A stretch of 64,000 nt of DNA from Parabacteroides distasonis (GTDB taxonomy: Bacteria; Bacteroidota; Bacteroidia; Bacteroidales; Tannerellaceae), in NCBI GenBank assembly GCA_021531385.1, contig JAFBIR010000011.1, positions 1 through 64,000 on the forward strand. Reading direction: 5' to 3'. A program made the position numbers and the translations under genes. Positions 36,216-44,517 of the stretch are shown here, piece by piece (the stretch's first letter is position 1; each line of letters opens with the position of its first letter). The notes under the pieces were generated by a model, which saw only the letters and a program-made list of their open reading frames with translations, did not search any database and was not told the origin of the DNA.

Positions 36216-37415
36216 CGATTTTTTATCCAATAACATCCACCCCAGCCCGAACAGCGCATAAATCAAGACTACCTCTATGCCACTGCACGACCATTGGACC
36301 GTGGCAAAAGGGATCGCGGCGCATCGCTCTACCCCATCCATCAGCGCATGTGCCAGCCCCTCCATGCAGGCTTGTACGATCGCCGCCACTCCGCTTTCCA
36401 CCGGCAAACAGAGCCAAACCCAAGTAAGAGGTAACAAACAGGTTGCGATCACAGAGATAGGTAAACAGGTCAACCCAAAGAGCAAAGAGGCTTGCCTGAA
36501 ATAGTACAAAGTGAGGCCCACTGTCCCTATTTGAGCCGCCAAAGCTACCAACAAGCTATTCCAAGGATAGGCCACGAGCGGATTACGGACAAGGAGGATC
36601 CGCCGGAAAAGGGGAAGCCAAGCCAAAATGAACCCTACCGCCAAGAAGCTTAATTGAAAGCCTACATCAAACAAGAAAGCTGGGCGATATACCAGCATAC
36701 AGAAAGCGGCAGCAGCCAAGGTATTAAACGAATCGACCTGCTGCACGAAGTGCTTCCCGGTCAGATAGAAGGTCCACATCAAAGAGGCCCGTACCGCCGA
36801 AGGGGATAAGCCTGTCAGGAAGGCAAAGCCCCACAGACCACCCATCAACAGCAGGTAACGAACCCAACGTCCCCAGCCCCAACGTCGCAGGAACGCCGTC
36901 AAGCAGGAGAGAAATCCACAGACAATCGCCACATGAAACCCGCTCACCGCTAATACATGCGCCACACCGGCTGCCACAAATGATTGCCTAACCTCTCGGC
37001 GCATAGCTTGCCGGTACCCCACTGTCAAGGTGGCTAACACCGCCTTCTCCGCATCCGACAGCGACAAGGAATCTAAGCGCCTCACCAAACAAGCTTGCAC
37101 CTCAGCCGCCTCTGCCTGCCAAACGGGAAAGGCCGATTGCGGATAACGTTCCCGCAAGTAACAGGTTTCCACCGAGAGTGTAAGCATCAGCAACAGGATG
37201 GGCACACCGCTAAGCCATCGGCTCGCATAGCCTAAGGTATGCCGTTTGCACACCCCGTTCACCACAGCCATCAACAGGAGCAAGAACCAGCAGACGAACA
37301 GCCCAAGAGGTAGCCAAGGATCAGGTACATACACATAGCCTAAGATGCCCAAGATCCACAAAAAAAGCGGCCTCGCTAAAGGCCGCCTTGCTATCATTTC
37401 CGTTATGTCTCTCAT
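36213..37415 (-). CDS. Minimal ComEC/Rec2 competence-domain membrane protein
   Basis: Polytopic inner-membrane protein of 400 residues related to the DNA-uptake channel ComEC. The competence domain is clear: LTVGYRQAMRREVRQSFVAAGVAHVLAVSGFHVAI at about 131-165 and TGLSPSAVRASLMW further on, then several helices to the end. Typical ComEC is 600-800 residues; this one keeps only a very short section where the OB-like DUF4131 region should be (about residues 85-115) and has no C-terminal metallo-beta-lactamase-like domain. No frameshift remnant is visible, since the promoter and gene for NrnA follow at once. It may be a bona fide short form. It lies 28 nt after rpe. Confidence 0.88.
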   Translation of the reverse strand: MRDITEMIARRPLARPLFLWILGILGYVYVPDPWLPLGLFVCWFLLLLMAVVNGVCKRHTLGYASRWLSGVPILLLMLTLSVETCYLRERYPQSAFPVWQAEAAEVQACLVRRLDSLSLSDAEKAVLATLTVGYRQAMRREVRQSFVAAGVAHVLAVSGFHVAIVCGFLSCLTAFLRRWGWGRWVRYLLLMGGLWGFAFLTGLSPSAVRASLMWTFYLTGKHFVQQVDSFNTLAAAAFCMLVYRPAFLFDVGFQLSFLAVGFILAWLPLFRRILLVRNPLVAYPWNSLLVALAAQIGTVGLTLYYFRQASLLFGLTCLPISVIATCLLPLTWVWLCLPVESGVAAIVQACMEGLAHALMDGVERCAAIPFATVQWSCSGIEVVLIYALFGLGWMLLDKKS

Positions 37416-37443
37416 AGTTAGGTTTCTTAGAAAATAGCGGCAC

Positions 37444-38094
37444 TTACAAGGCCTTTAGCTCCTGAATGACCCGCTTGGGATCAGGCGATTTAAAGACGAA
37501 GTTACCCGCCACCAGCACATCGGCACCTACCGCCAACAGCTGTTTACCGGTCTCTAAGTTAACCCCGCCGTCCACCTCGATCAAGGTTGGCAGCCCTTTC
37601 CGGTCGATCATCTCTCGCAAGCGAGCCACCTTCTCCACGGAGTGGGGAATGAAATGCTGCCCGCCATACCCCGGATTAACCGACATCAACATCACTAAAT
37701 CCACGTCTTGCAGAATGTCTTCCAGCAGGCTGACCGGCGTATGCGGATTCAACGTCACGCCCGCCTTCATACCCGCATCCTTGATAGCAGCCACCGTTCG
37801 GTGCAGATGCGTGCAAGCCTCATAATGCACGTTCATCAAATAGGCACCGGACGCTGCCACCTCTGAAATATACTTGTGGGGTTCCACAATCATCAAATGC
37901 ACATCCATCGGCTTCTTGCAAACCCGCTTCAGCGCACTGATCACCGGAAAACCGAACGAGATATTCGGCACGAACACGCCGTCCATCACATCTAAATGCA
38001 ACCAATCGGCTTCGCTCTCATTGAACATCTCCACCTCTTGACCCAACTTCAAGAAATCGGCCGCCAAAAGGGAAGGTGCGATCAAATGTCCCAT
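37444..38094 (-). CDS. rpe: Ribulose-phosphate 3-epimerase
   Basis: Cytoplasmic pentose-phosphate enzyme interconverting ribulose-5-phosphate and xylulose-5-phosphate; 216 residues, standard length. The barrel motifs are APSLLAADF at the N-terminus, LHLDVMDGVFVPNISFG with metal-binding His and Asp, PMDVHLMI, VMLMSVNPGYGGQ and IEVDGGV, followed by the phosphate loop GADVLVAGNFVF. It lies 21 nt downstream of a 57-residue protein gene and upstream of comEC. Confidence 0.97.
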   Translation of the reverse strand: MGHLIAPSLLAADFLKLGQEVEMFNESEADWLHLDVMDGVFVPNISFGFPVISALKRVCKKPMDVHLMIVEPHKYISEVAASGAYLMNVHYEACTHLHRTVAAIKDAGMKAGVTLNPHTPVSLLEDILQDVDLVMLMSVNPGYGGQHFIPHSVEKVARLREMIDRKGLPTLIEVDGGVNLETGKQLLAVGADVLVAGNFVFKSPDPKRVIQELKAL

Positions 38095-38115
38095 AACGCT
38101 CTTTTTTCCGTCTGT

Positions 38116-38289
38116 TTAATTCAACACAAAACCACACAATCCCGGCTCCAACATAGGCTCCGCTTGATAAACCCGTGCGAACTGACGCAAGAAATCCAAC
38201 GTCGTCTGCTTAGGCTGGCTCTCTGCCGTTAAGGTATGATTGACTTGTTTATCCAATTTATCCATACAATGTGTAGAAAATTTCCTCAT
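38116..38289 (-). CDS. Small 57-residue protein between sigma factor and rpe
   Basis: An ATG at 38289 with a strong purine-rich ribosome site (AGAGGAG) opens a 57-codon frame ending at TAA 38118-38116. The peptide starts MRKFSTHCMDKLDKQVNHT, contains TLDFLRQFARVYQAEP and ends GLCGFVLN. I recall similar tiny proteins with LDFLRQFAR-Y and a GLxGFVLN ending beside ECF sigma genes in other Bacteroidales, which supports it as real, but I know no function. There is no signal peptide or membrane helix; the middle is an amphipathic helix. It lies 72 nt after the sigma gene and 21 nt before rpe. Confidence 0.72.
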   Translation of the reverse strand: MRKFSTHCMDKLDKQVNHTLTAESQPKQTTLDFLRQFARVYQAEPMLEPGLCGFVLN

Positions 38290-38361
38290 AGGCTCCTCTG
38301 TTTAATGTTTTCATCAATAAAACGAGCGCCTTCCACACTTATTGCATGGCCTACAAAATTT

Positions 38362-38955
38362 TTAAGCCAAAGAGAGCTCGATGCGATTCTCCTCCGCCAT
38401 CCGACGCATATTCAGGATCGCATAGCGCATACGCCCCAATGCCGTGTTGATGCTGACACCTGTCTTCTCTGCGATTTCCTTGAAGCTCAGATCCTGGTAG
38501 TAGCGCATCTCCAACACCTCACGCTGGTTATCCGGCAGATGCTTCACCAAATTCCGCACATCCGCCAACACCTGACGGCGCACCAGCCGATCCTCGACTG
38601 TCCCCTCACAAAGCTTGCTATTATTGAACAGATCTACCTCCACCTCATCATTGGAGACCACGTTCTCATTCCGCTCCTGACGGAAATAGTCAATGATCAG
38701 ATTATGCGCAATGCGGGTGATCCAGGCCTTGAACTTGCCGTTCTCCGTGTATCTACCCTGCTTAATCGTCATGATGACCTTGACAAAGGTCTCCTGGAAG
38801 ATGTCTTCCGTCAACTCTTTGTTGCGCACCACAAAATATATATAAGAATGAATGCTGCTCTTGTAACGATTCAATAAATGATCGAAAGCGGCATTATTAC
38901 CCTCGGCATAAAGAACAACCAACTCTTCGTCGGTCATCGTTTTCAACGTCTTCAT
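38362..38955 (-). CDS. ECF-type RNA polymerase sigma factor
   Basis: Sigma-70 family factor of 197 residues with only regions 2 and 4. Region 2 spans about 20-90 (FDHLLNRYKSSIHSY, LTEDIFQETFVKVI, AWITRIAHNLIIDYFRQ). Region 4 spans about 125-180 (LPDNQREVLEMRYYQDL, FKEIAEKTGVSINTALGRMRYA). No anti-sigma gene is adjacent and no FecR partner, so it resembles the housekeeping-style RpoE-like ECF factors conserved in Bacteroidales rather than a SusC-linked one. Its start is ATG 38955; a second ATG six codons later is possible. Confidence 0.93.
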   Translation of the reverse strand: MKTLKTMTDEELVVLYAEGNNAAFDHLLNRYKSSIHSYIYFVVRNKELTEDIFQETFVKVIMTIKQGRYTENGKFKAWITRIAHNLIIDYFRQERNENVVSNDEVEVDLFNNSKLCEGTVEDRLVRRQVLADVRNLVKHLPDNQREVLEMRYYQDLSFKEIAEKTGVSINTALGRMRYAILNMRRMAEENRIELSLA

Positions 38956-39100
38956 TACTTCTTATATTTATAATTCCACTGAGTAATGTTTATGCTATAG
39001 GCGGTCTATTTTTAAAAGTTATACGATTTTTGTTATTCTCGGGAGCAAATAAACAAATATTTTCTCGAACGACCAAAGAAAAAGCAAGCAATCTTGCATA

Positions 39101-39140
39101 AAAAGACCCCTTTCCATCCTTTTTAAGTACGAAAAGGGGT
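39101..39140 (-). terminator. Terminator after the FadL-type barrel gene
   Basis: ACCCCTTT (39106-39113) and AAAGGGGT (39133-39140) form an 8-bp stem. On the minus strand CTTTTTATG follows as the T-tract. It lies 18 nt after the stop codon of the 39159-40757 gene. Confidence 0.75.
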
Positions 39141-39158
39141 GTATAGTCAACAAACCGC

Positions 39159-40757
39159 TTAAAACTTATAGCCCAGTGTCAACGCCACCTTGGTCGTATT
39201 CGTCTTCATGCTGGCTGACTGCGCCTCGATGAGTTGATCATGATTCTCATCAAACATGTTGGAGAAGCTATACACATCCTCCTTATGGGTGCGATAGACG
39301 CAAGCCAGATCCAGATAAAAGTTCGGTGTGAAGCGGTAGCCCAAACCTACGGAGTAATGGGTCACGCCTTGGTCAACCGTATAGAAGGGAATCGTCCCTA
39401 CCGTACGCACCTCCACCTGTCCGTCCTTCAAATGATCCTTCATCGGGCTATCACTATAAGCCACACCGGCTCTTACGGCGAACTGCGGGGTCACCTTCAC
39501 CTCCGCACCTACACGCAGCGTGTTGCCCATCTTGAAATCCTCCTGGATGCAACCATTCGTAAACGCATTCTCATAACCATAATCATCGCGCATACGCATC
39601 TGCTTGTAGTTGGTCATCTCATAGTCCACGCTGATCAAACCCACCTGTCCTAAGATAGCGGCCGCGCTGAAGATCCACTTGTCCGGCGAACGGAACTGAT
39701 AATCGGTATAGGCATCCGAGGGGGTCTTCGCGTCCAACGAGCGCTCCATCAGCTTACCATCCTGCTGGAAGGTCAGATAGGAGCCTCCCTCCGCATAATA
39801 GGCATCAGACATCTTATACCAGATCGGGGAGTTATAGGCTACACCCAAACGCAAGAAGTCTGCCGGCCGCACGATCGCGCCCACGTTGAACGAATAGCCC
39901 GTTCCGTCCGTAGCGAAATAGTTATCTAAATAGAGGTTATTGGCATTTGTGAAGGCCTCGTCATACAGCGAGGTCATCCGGTAGTTCAAGTCGGTAACCG
40001 CCACGGTCGCTCCCAGCAGCACGAGATCGGAGATATTCATGCCAAACGAGATGTCATACTGGTCAATCGCTCCTCGCTCAGACACCTGAAGCCCGGCGTT
40101 GGAGAGCGTGTAAGGCTGCCATTTCCCTTGCTGGTTATAATCGCCGAAAGAGCTATAATACCGTTGGTTATCCTCGTTATAGGCATCAATATAGCCGGCG
40201 TTATAGCCCAGCGCCGAGAGCCAGTCGCCCACATCCGGATTGCTGTAAGGATTATCCGCCAGCTTACTTGCGGAGGTGCCATAGGCACGCATAGCCACGT
40301 AGTCGGAAAGCGAGGTGTGCACGCCCGACTGGGCAGACATCCGGTAATTGCGCTGGTAGTTCTTCAGCCGGTTGTAGGAGAAGCCCACATTCCAGCTCAC
40401 GATCCCCTCGTCATTGGCCGTCGGGAAATAGCCTACATAGGCGATGTTATCAAAGTTCACCTTCGTCTTGGTCTGATCCATCGACGTGCCTAACCAATTG
40501 GTTTTCGCGTTCGTACTGGAGAGGCTCAGCGTGGTCACCACCTCCGAGCTGCGATAGACCGCCAAGCCGGCGGGGTTGCTGTTCATCACGGAGATGTCTC
40601 CGCCCAACGCGCCAAAGGCGCCACCCATCGCCATGTGGCGAGCCGTACCGTTTAACTCCGTTTGCGTATAGCGAAACGCATCCATCTCCGACTGGGCGAA
40701 TGCGGTGCCCCCACAGCAGGCGAGCACCGCCATCATAATCCCTATTTTATTGCTCAT
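39159..40757 (-). CDS. FadL/TodX-type outer membrane transport protein
   Basis: Outer-membrane beta-barrel of about 532 residues similar to the OmpP1/FadL/TodX hydrophobic-compound channels. A signal peptide (MSNKIGIMMAVLACCGGTAFA) leads into the family's N-terminal hatch GTARHMAMGGAFGALGGDISVMNSNPAGLAVYR, after which amphipathic strands alternate to a C-terminal KVALTLGYKF with terminal Phe. The ATG at 40757 is preferred over the upstream TTG because it starts the signal directly. It likely passes lipids or aromatic compounds, but ligands of the Bacteroidales members are unknown. Gene order with the Tyr/Trp/Gly-rich protein upstream (29 nt) suggests one envelope operon ending at a strong terminator. 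Confidence 0.88.
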   Translation of the reverse strand: MSNKIGIMMAVLACCGGTAFAQSEMDAFRYTQTELNGTARHMAMGGAFGALGGDISVMNSNPAGLAVYRSSEVVTTLSLSSTNAKTNWLGTSMDQTKTKVNFDNIAYVGYFPTANDEGIVSWNVGFSYNRLKNYQRNYRMSAQSGVHTSLSDYVAMRAYGTSASKLADNPYSNPDVGDWLSALGYNAGYIDAYNEDNQRYYSSFGDYNQQGKWQPYTLSNAGLQVSERGAIDQYDISFGMNISDLVLLGATVAVTDLNYRMTSLYDEAFTNANNLYLDNYFATDGTGYSFNVGAIVRPADFLRLGVAYNSPIWYKMSDAYYAEGGSYLTFQQDGKLMERSLDAKTPSDAYTDYQFRSPDKWIFSAAAILGQVGLISVDYEMTNYKQMRMRDDYGYENAFTNGCIQEDFKMGNTLRVGAEVKVTPQFAVRAGVAYSDSPMKDHLKDGQVEVRTVGTIPFYTVDQGVTHYSVGLGYRFTPNFYLDLACVYRTHKEDVYSFSNMFDENHDQLIEAQSASMKTNTTKVALTLGYKF

Positions 40758-40786
40758 TACTTTCAACTTTTTAAAATGCTTGTTTA

Positions 40787-42070
40787 TTATCTACGACCCG
40801 CTCCCGCACGGCTTGCGCCACCACTCACAGCGCCACCGCCACTGGAACGGCCACCACCGAAGCTACCCACCGAGGAGGAGCCAAACGAGCTGCTTCTCGA
40901 TGTGGACGAGCTGCGCAGCTGCGATGAGCGGTTGACACTCGTGTTATAAGACGAACGATCCACCGACGAGGAGGAACGAACACTCGAGCCGCTCTCACGG
41001 GAGACCCGTGTGCGTGAGCTGCCGCTATTCACGCCAGAGCCCCTCAGCGTCGAACCGCTGCCCGACCCGCTGACCGCCGCGCTATTGGCTGCCCTACGGC
41101 CTGCGCCCGATTCGTAAGCCGCCGCCCGGCGATCGCTGCCTGCGCTCCGGCCATTGCTCAACGAGGTCACAGAAGAACGGTCAGACGAGCTACGCAGATT
41201 CGTCATTCCACTGGCACTGCTGCGTGCATAGCCACTGCTCCGGCCATTCAAGCCGCTACTCCGGCCACCCGCATACGTATTATTGAAACCCGAACGCCCG
41301 TTGGCATAGTGGCGCATCGGCTTCGCGTAATAGGCGGGGTAATAGTGATGATGGCCCCAATAACCACCCCAGTAGCCGCCCCAATAACCACCCCAGTAGC
41401 CGCCGTAGAAGCCACCATAATACCAGGGATCATACCAAGGCGAGTAGAAGCCGGCGTAATAGCCACCCCATCCCCAGCCCCAATAGGGTCTATAATAGGA
41501 ATAGCTCCACCAAGGGTTGTAGCCATAATACCAAGGATCATACCAGCCCGCATACCAGGAAGAGCCCCATCCCGGCCCCACGTTGATATTGAAGCTCACG
41601 TTCGCCCGGCCATCGCTGTAATCCGTATCATAATCGTAGCCATAATAGCCATCGCTCAAATAGAGATCCACCTGGTCGGCACCGGCGATCGTCACCTTGC
41701 TGGGCGAATGATAGCGCACGATGCGCTGCGTATATTCCTTGTCCGACCGGCGCGCCGGAGCGGCCGCTGCCGTCTCATCCTCCCGGTAAGGCTCCTCCAC
41801 CTCCACCCCGGAGTAACGGCGGTTATACTCATCCACGTCACGGCCATTGACGGAGGCAGACGCCTGCGTGCTCGCCGCTGGCTCAGCCGGCAACACCTGG
41901 TAAGAGGACCGCAGCTTAGGCTGCTCCACCTTCTTCTCTTCTACCTGCTGAACCTTGTTTTTCTTGCTTTTGGAAGAGAAATACACATCATCAAAAAACT
42001 CCTCTTGGGCAGCCACGTTCGCCGCCAGCAGGAGCATCATCATCAAGGATGTCAATTTCACGGGTTTCAT
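40787..42070 (-). CDS. Secreted low-complexity Tyr/Trp/Gly- and Ser/Arg-rich protein
   Basis: Exported protein of 427 residues; MKPVKLTSLMMMLLLAANVAAQ is a type I signal. About residues 25-130 are charged and contain VEEKKVEQ. From about 150 to 245 the chain is extraordinarily rich in Tyr, Trp and Gly, with four copies of GGYW in a row followed by a His run. From about 255 to the end it is Ser/Arg/Gly-rich (RSSGLNGRSSGYARSS, SRTRVSRESGSSVRSS). No enzyme motif is visible. Such composition suits an adhesive or matrix-forming, possibly intrinsically disordered, envelope protein. It precedes the FadL-like gene, 29 nt apart. Proteins of this type occur in Bacteroidales but have no known function. 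Confidence 0.75.
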   Translation of the reverse strand: MKPVKLTSLMMMLLLAANVAAQEEFFDDVYFSSKSKKNKVQQVEEKKVEQPKLRSSYQVLPAEPAASTQASASVNGRDVDEYNRRYSGVEVEEPYREDETAAAAPARRSDKEYTQRIVRYHSPSKVTIAGADQVDLYLSDGYYGYDYDTDYSDGRANVSFNINVGPGWGSSWYAGWYDPWYYGYNPWWSYSYYRPYWGWGWGGYYAGFYSPWYDPWYYGGFYGGYWGGYWGGYWGGYWGHHHYYPAYYAKPMRHYANGRSGFNNTYAGGRSSGLNGRSSGYARSSASGMTNLRSSSDRSSVTSLSNGRSAGSDRRAAAYESGAGRRAANSAAVSGSGSGSTLRGSGVNSGSSRTRVSRESGSSVRSSSSVDRSSYNTSVNRSSQLRSSSTSRSSSFGSSSVGSFGGGRSSGGGAVSGGASRAGAGRR

Positions 42071-42428
42071 ATCTGTTTCTCCTCTGCTAAATAAAATTCA
42101 ACCATCTATTCAACCTAAAATACGCACAAATATACGTTCTTTTGAAAGCTAAGACGCGTTTGCCGCCCAAAAGTTGCATCTGGAATCGCTAAAAACAACA
42201 AAGAGCCCATTACAATTTGTTAAATCCCGATTGCGTTAGGAGCGCAACTTGTAAGCACATCGTGCGATTTTGATTTCAATATGCAAGAATAAGCCATTTG
42301 AAAATATTATTCTGTATGATAATAACAGATTATCCTTTCTTTTTGTTTTACTTTGCCACCGATTTGATAACAAACCCGCCACGAACGGGAGAAGCCGCCT
42401 GAGCAGGAAGGCTAAAAACGATAAGGTT
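42071..42428. other. Divergent gap between secreted protein and ATP-grasp cluster
   Basis: About 358 AT-rich bases with no supported gene. On the plus strand TTACTTTG (42349-42356), one base off TAnnTTTG, is the likely -7 box for the ATP-grasp gene, 72 nt before its ATG. Downstream of it, the leader contains CCCGCCACGAACGGG (partly palindromic). I see no array like those in other gaps. Confidence 0.45.
42349..42356 (+). promoter_or_regulatory. Probable -7 element of the ATP-grasp cluster
   Basis: TTACTTTG differs from TAnnTTTG at one base. It lies downstream of the first codons of the longest open frame (42270), which argues that translation starts at the ATG at 42429 instead. Confidence 0.4.
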
Positions 42429-43745
42429 ATGGACACATTGATTGAAAGCAGAGACACTGTAAACAACTGGATGGAGCGATTTGGTGTGCGATTTGGCGTT
42501 TATAAGAACGGTATATTCAATGAGCAACTCTTTCCTTTCGACGCCATTCCGCGCGTCATCACCAAGGAGGACTGGGACTATTTAGAGAAAGGACTGATTC
42601 AGCGTGTAGATGCGCTAAACGAGTTCCTTTATGATATTTATCATGGGAAAAAGATCATGCGTGATGGCATCGTGCCCGCCGAGTTCGTCTATGCCTCCAA
42701 AGGCTACCTGCCCGAATGTGAGGGAATCACGCCGATCCATCATGTCTATTCGCATATCTCAGGCATTGACTTGGTGCAAGCTAAGGATGGTCGTTGGTTC
42801 ATTCTCGAAGACAACCTGCGCATCCCCTCTGGTGCCTCTTATCCCATGATTGCCCGTACCATCACCCGCAAGGTGTCTCCAGATACTTTCCAGAACAACG
42901 CCGTGGCCGACAACCGCAACTACAGCGACCTGCTGCGGGAGATGATGGAACACATGAACAATGACCGGGGACTCACCGTCATTCTCACCCCCGGGCGTTA
43001 CAATTCCGCCTTTTTTGAGCATTCTTACCTGGCCGAGAAGACCGGAGCCACCTTGGCCTTCCCCGGCGACCTGATGGTCGAGAATGACATCGTTTACTAC
43101 ACCGGCCTCTGGAAGGAGAAGCAGCGGGTCGGCTGCATCTATCGCCGGGTCAGCGACGAGTATATGGATCCGTTGGTGTTCGAGCCCTCCTCGCTGCTGG
43201 GTGTGCCCAACCTGACGCAGGCCTATAAGAAGGGAAACGTCGCCCTGGTGAACGCCCTGGGCAATGGCGTGGCCGACGACAAAGGTATCTACTACTTCGT
43301 GCCCAAGATGATCAAATACTACCTCAACGAGGAGCCGATCCTCCAGAACGCACCCACCTACCTCCCCTACTTCGAGGAGGACTACCGCTACATCCTCGAC
43401 CATCTCTCCAGCCTCGTGATCAAAGACGTGAGCGAAGCGGGTGGCTATGGTGTCGTCTTCGGGCGAGACCTCACCGCTGAGAAACTGGCCGAGTTGAAGC
43501 AGCTCATCATCGATCAACCCCGCCGTTGGATCGCGCAGGAGGTGATCGACTTCAAAGACCTGGAGATCCTGGAGGGCAACGAGCGAGTCGAACGCAAGGC
43601 AGACCTGCGTGCCTTCGTCATCTCCGCCAAAGAGACCAAAGTATGGAAAAGCGGCCTGACCCGCTTCTCTCGCAACCCCAACTCCTTTGTCGTGAACTCC
43701 TCGCAAGGTGGAGGCTTCAAAGACACCTGGGTCATGGAAAAATAA
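42429..43745 (+). CDS. Circularly permuted ATP-grasp protein (type 2)
   Basis: Predicted ATP-dependent carboxylate-amine ligase of 438 residues. Start at ATG 42429 (MDTLIESRDTV), because the promoter lies inside the longer frame and the first 53 residues of that frame look non-coding. Family landmarks are FDAIPRVITKEDW, EDNLRIPSGASYPM, LTQAYKKGNVALVNALG, GVADDKGIYYFVPKMI and the late ATP-binding stretch VIKDVSEAGGYGVVFG. Members are predicted to form peptide or amide bonds and are usually encoded with alpha-E and transglutaminase genes, as here (31 nt to the alpha-E gene). No product of any such cluster in Bacteroidales is known to me. Confidence 0.92.
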   Translation: MDTLIESRDTVNNWMERFGVRFGVYKNGIFNEQLFPFDAIPRVITKEDWDYLEKGLIQRVDALNEFLYDIYHGKKIMRDGIVPAEFVYASKGYLPECEGITPIHHVYSHISGIDLVQAKDGRWFILEDNLRIPSGASYPMIARTITRKVSPDTFQNNAVADNRNYSDLLREMMEHMNNDRGLTVILTPGRYNSAFFEHSYLAEKTGATLAFPGDLMVENDIVYYTGLWKEKQRVGCIYRRVSDEYMDPLVFEPSSLLGVPNLTQAYKKGNVALVNALGNGVADDKGIYYFVPKMIKYYLNEEPILQNAPTYLPYFEEDYRYILDHLSSLVIKDVSEAGGYGVVFGRDLTAEKLAELKQLIIDQPRRWIAQEVIDFKDLEILEGNERVERKADLRAFVISAKETKVWKSGLTRFSRNPNSFVVNSSQGGGFKDTWVMEK

Positions 43746-43776
43746 GTAAAATTCATCATTCAAATTAGATATAGGT

Positions 43777-44475
43777 ATGGTCATGTGTTATACAATCCCA
43801 GCCAATAAAGCCAATCGCCTCTTCTGGCTGGGGCGCTACACCGAGCGCGTGTACATCAGTCTGCATTTATTACGTCGCTACTACGATCGGATGATCGACG
43901 GGCAACCCCAGGACTACGAGGAGTTTCATCAGAAGCTCGACTTCGGCAACCCCTACCCCGACAAAGAGCGCCTTCGCTTGGGCTATATGTACGACGCGCA
44001 AAACCCCGCCTCCCTCCTCTCGGAGTTAGAGGCCGCCAACGACAATGCCATCGTCCTGCGCGAGGAGATCAAGAGTGAGACCCTCTCTTACGTGCAGCTC
44101 TCACTCTGCCTGATCCAAAAGGCCGCCGATAAGCAGGAGATCAACATCACCAACCTGCAGCCCATCACCGACTACCTGTTAGCCTTCTGGGGCTCCATCG
44201 ACGAGCGTGTGTTCGACGAGCGCATCCGTAGCCTCCTGAAGATGGGCAAATTGGTGGAGAACATCGATATGCACATCCGCTTCGACTACCCCTTCCCCCG
44301 CATCAAGGAGGCCTATGAGGAGCTGAAGAAGCAGTTGGAGAACGAGGAGAACATGTACGACCCCTCGCTCATCGAGCAGCTCGACGTCAGCCTCAACGAG
44401 GAGGCCTACAACAGCCGAGACCTTGCCTACAAAGGACGGCTGCTTCGCTTCATCAATCACCTGATACTGGTTTGA
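43777..44475 (+). CDS. Alpha-E domain protein
   Basis: All-helical protein of 232 residues of the alpha-E family (DUF403), the usual partner of circularly permuted ATP-grasp enzymes and sometimes fused to them. The hallmark N-terminus NKANRLFWLGRYTERV is present, as are LREEIKSETLSYVQ and the repeated Glu-containing helices that give the family its name, with RFDYPFPRIKEA and RDLAYKGRLLRFINHLI near the end. Start is ATG 43777 or 43783. It probably acts as a scaffold or second half of the ligase complex; that is the published prediction, not shown. Confidence 0.92.
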   Translation: MVMCYTIPANKANRLFWLGRYTERVYISLHLLRRYYDRMIDGQPQDYEEFHQKLDFGNPYPDKERLRLGYMYDAQNPASLLSELEAANDNAIVLREEIKSETLSYVQLSLCLIQKAADKQEINITNLQPITDYLLAFWGSIDERVFDERIRSLLKMGKLVENIDMHIRFDYPFPRIKEAYEELKKQLENEENMYDPSLIEQLDVSLNEEAYNSRDLAYKGRLLRFINHLILV

Positions 44476-44517
44476 CGAGCGCCCCCCTCACACACGGAAA
44501 AAAAACAACACAAGACA

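Noticed and set aside
42759-43784. 341-codon minus-strand frame opposite the ATP-grasp gene
   Set aside because: Antisense shadow of a well-recognised family in a G+C-rich region.
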